Shown: in pieces, positions 5,033 through 7,057 of the stretch
Layout of the letters: each line of letters opens with the position of its first letter
Numbering within the stretch: position 1 is the stretch's first letter
Assembly (NCBI GenBank): GCA_937915915.1
Contig: CALGGN010000161.1
Span: forward strand, 1 to 7,057
From: an uncultured Selenomonas sp.
GTDB taxonomy: Bacteria; Bacillota; Negativicutes; Selenomonadales; Selenomonadaceae
Length of the DNA: 7,057 nucleotides
Reading direction: 5' to 3'
The notes under the pieces: model-generated
What the model saw: only the letters and a program-made list of their open reading frames with translations
Database searches by the model: none
What the model was told of the DNA's origin: nothing
Translations under genes and position numbers: made by a program

Positions 5033-7057
5033 ATGGTGGGCGGCGGCATCACGAAACGGATGAATTTGAAGACGGTTACGAAGCGGTCCGGGGATAAAGT
5101 GGGCTATGATGCAGAGAAGATTTATAATGCCATTTTGGGCGCGAACAAAGATGCGAAAGACCGCATGTCGCGTGAGGATATTTCCGAAGTCGTGAAATGC
5201 GTGGAGCAGGATATCCAGGACAGGGAGAACATCAGCGTCGAGGAGATCCAGGATATCGTCGAGCATGAGCTCATGAAGCATGACTTCTATGACATTGCGG
5301 CGAAGTATATCCGCTATCGTCAGCGCCATGCAGATCGCAGGGCGGCGCAGAAGAATCTCATGGGCGCCTATCGGGATATCTTTTTCGCGGATGCGGTGGA
5401 CTCCGACCTCAAGCGGGACAATGCGAACATCAATACGGACGCGTCCATGGGCATCATGCTGAAATTGGGGGCGGAGGGCGCGAAGCACTTCGTGGACAAC
5501 TATGTGCTGCCCGAGAAATTCGCGGAGGCGGACAAGGAGGACTATATCCATATCCACGATAAGGACTTCAGCCTCATTACGTTCAACTGCTGCCAGATCG
5601 ATCTTTTGAAGCTGTTTCACGGCGGCTTTTCGACAGGGCATGGATTCCTGCGCGAGCCGAATTCCATCCGTGCCTATGCGAGCCTTGCCTGCATTGCGAT
5701 CCAGTCGAACCAGAACGACATGTTCGGCGGGCAGTCCATCAATGCTTTTGACTATTCCATGGCGGAGGGCGTGAACAAGTCCTTCCAAAAGGCGGTGCTG
5801 GACGAGGCATATAAATCAGTGGTCTACCGCTTCGGGCGCGAAGCGGCGGGAAGTGAAAAGGAATTCCGCGAGAAATTCCATGAGGGGATGGACTTTTCCC
5901 GTTGCCGCTATGCGGAGACGCAGGACTCCGACCGCTATCGGGAATCGGTGGAAGCGGTGCGGCAGGCGCTGGGGAAATGGCTGCAGGCGCATGGGCAGTC
6001 TTTGGATCGTCTGGAGGCGGATGCGCGGGATGTCTACCAGATGGCCTGTGATGATGTGGTGGAGGAGACCCATCAGGCGATGGAGGCGCTCATCCATAAT
6101 TTCAATACGCTGCACAGCCGTGCGGGCGCACAGGTGCCCTTCAGCTCCATCAATTACGGCATGGACACCTCGCCGGAGGGACGCCTTGCCACCAACGAGG
6201 TGCTCAACGCCATCCAGGCAGGGCTGGGGAACGGGGAGACGCCGATTTTCCCCATCAGCGTGTTCCAGCTCAAGGCGGGCGTGAACTACAATCCGGAGGA
6301 TCCGAATTACGATCTTTTCATCAAGGCGTGCAAAGTCAGCGCCAAACGCTTGTTCCCGAATTTCGTGAATCTGGATGCGCCCTACAATCTGCAGTACTAC
6401 AAGCCGGGGGACTATAACAGCTATGTGGCGACCATGGGCTGCCGCACGCGCGTCATGAGCAATGTGAACGGGCCGGAGGAATCGGGAAGCCGCGGCAATT
6501 TCGCGTTTGTGACCATCAATCTGCCGAAGCTGGCACTGGAGGCGAAGGGGGATCTGGACAAGTTCTGGGATCTCTTCGACCACTATGTGAAGCTGGGGCA
6601 TGACTATATCCAGTTCCGCTTGCAGACCATTGAGAAGAAGCATGTGTTCAACTATCCGTTCCTCATGGGACAGGGCGTATGGATGGGCAGCGACAAGCTG
6701 AAGCCGACGGACAGCATTCGCGACGTGCTGAAGCATGCTTCCTATTCCATCGGTTTCTGCGGACTGGCGGAGTGTCTGGTGGCGCTCATCGGCAAGCATC
6801 ACGGCGAGAGCGAGGAGGCACAGGAACTGGGGCTCAAGATCGTAGGCCGTCTGCGCGAAATGACGGATGCCTATACGAAGCTGGAGCGCAGGAACTGGAC
6901 CTGCTTCGGGACTCCCGCGGAGAGCACCGCAGGGCAGTTCCAGCGGGCCAACCAGCGGGTGTACGGCATCATTCCGGGTGTGACGGATCGCGCCTATATG
7001 ACGAACTCCTCCCATGTGCCTGTGTACTATAAAATCAAGGCCATCGACAAGATCCGC
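5033..7057 (+). CDS. nrdD: Anaerobic (class III) ribonucleoside-triphosphate reductase, 3' end outside the window
   Basis: NrdD reduces ribonucleoside triphosphates to deoxy forms in anaerobic cells, using a glycyl radical installed by the activase NrdG. The first 675 residues are present. An ATP-cone allosteric domain comes first (KTVTKRSGDKVGYDAEKIYNAI, from about residue 12). The reductase core follows with conserved stretches FNCCQIDL (Cys186/187), FGGQSINAFDYSMAEGV, VPFSSINYG, ETPIFPISVFQLKAGVN and MGCRTRVMSN (Cys470), the cysteine positions being likely active-site ones. The C-terminal zinc site and glycyl-radical loop lie beyond the edge. ATG 5033 is the first in-frame ATG after the NrdR boxes, with a weak, distant GGAG; ATG 5060 (MNLKTVTKRSG) resembles the usual family N-terminus and is a fair alternative. 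Codon third positions are richer in G/C than in the csm6 gene next door. Confidence 0.95.
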   Translation, partial: MVGGGITKRMNLKTVTKRSGDKVGYDAEKIYNAILGANKDAKDRMSREDISEVVKCVEQDIQDRENISVEEIQDIVEHELMKHDFYDIAAKYIRYRQRHADRRAAQKNLMGAYRDIFFADAVDSDLKRDNANINTDASMGIMLKLGAEGAKHFVDNYVLPEKFAEADKEDYIHIHDKDFSLITFNCCQIDLLKLFHGGFSTGHGFLREPNSIRAYASLACIAIQSNQNDMFGGQSINAFDYSMAEGVNKSFQKAVLDEAYKSVVYRFGREAAGSEKEFREKFHEGMDFSRCRYAETQDSDRYRESVEAVRQALGKWLQAHGQSLDRLEADARDVYQMACDDVVEETHQAMEALIHNFNTLHSRAGAQVPFSSINYGMDTSPEGRLATNEVLNAIQAGLGNGETPIFPISVFQLKAGVNYNPEDPNYDLFIKACKVSAKRLFPNFVNLDAPYNLQYYKPGDYNSYVATMGCRTRVMSNVNGPEESGSRGNFAFVTINLPKLALEAKGDLDKFWDLFDHYVKLGHDYIQFRLQTIEKKHVFNYPFLMGQGVWMGSDKLKPTDSIRDVLKHASYSIGFCGLAECLVALIGKHHGESEEAQELGLKIVGRLREMTDAYTKLERRNWTCFGTPAESTAGQFQRANQRVYGIIPGVTDRAYMTNSSHVPVYYKIKAIDKIR

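Noticed and set aside
4931..5788. Minus-strand frame of 285 codons opposite the nrdD start
   Set aside because: Shadow of nrdD that also covers its promoter and both NrdR boxes; no recognisable protein.
5816..7015. Long minus-strand frame of 399 codons opposite nrdD
   Set aside because: The + strand is clearly nrdD; the antisense frame is open because of its GC-rich third codon positions and encodes a low-complexity His/Arg/Leu-rich product with no recognisable domain.

Overview
The window is the end of an assembled contig carrying the adaptation end of a type III-A (Csm) CRISPR-Cas locus, next to a housekeeping gene for anaerobic DNA precursor synthesis. A class III (oxygen-sensitive) ribonucleotide reductase under a tandem NrdR-box operator, strong AAGGAG-type ribosome binding sites, a PD-(D/E)XK (Rpn-type) transposase tail and about 50% GC together suggest an anaerobic Firmicute. 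My best guess is a Negativicute of the Selenomonas group; this is inference from the style of the sequence, not a proven assignment.

Layout. Bases 1-15 are not genomic: they match the 3' end of an Illumina adapter. From about 16 to 1019 (+) lies the C-terminal majority of csm5, cut at the contig end. A 182-bp leader-like stretch (1020-1201) with a 12-bp direct repeat and two hairpins leads into a CRISPR array of seven identical 35-bp repeats and six spacers (1202-1668). Directly after the last repeat is the C-terminal remnant of an Rpn-family transposase (about 1669-1970), then a possible degenerate repeat core and a strong hairpin, then cas1 (2085-3089) and cas2 (3067-3417), which overlap by 23 bp. 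A near-perfect hairpin (3423-3464) separates cas2 from the convergent csm6 (3463-4827, minus strand). After a 205-bp divergent promoter region comes nrdD (5033 to the window end, +), still open at the edge.

How the parts work together. Cas1 and Cas2 capture new spacers. The array is transcribed rightward and processed at a small GUAA-loop hairpin to give crRNAs with the 8-nt tag ACGGAAAC. Csm5 caps the 3' end of the crRNA in the Csm effector, whose Cas10 is outside the window. Csm6 is the cyclic-oligoadenylate-activated ancillary RNase. In this locus csm6 is not in the csm operon: it stands alone beyond cas1-cas2 on the opposite strand with its own probable promoter. nrdD is unrelated host metabolism, and its operator overlaps its own -10 element. 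No cas10, csm2, csm3, csm4 or cas6 is visible; the first four would be expected upstream of the cut csm5. I did not find an entirely new system. The more unusual points are the architecture of the repeat and leader, the displaced csm6, the N-terminally extended Cas2, the transposase remnant inside the locus, and the adapter-made false start of csm5.
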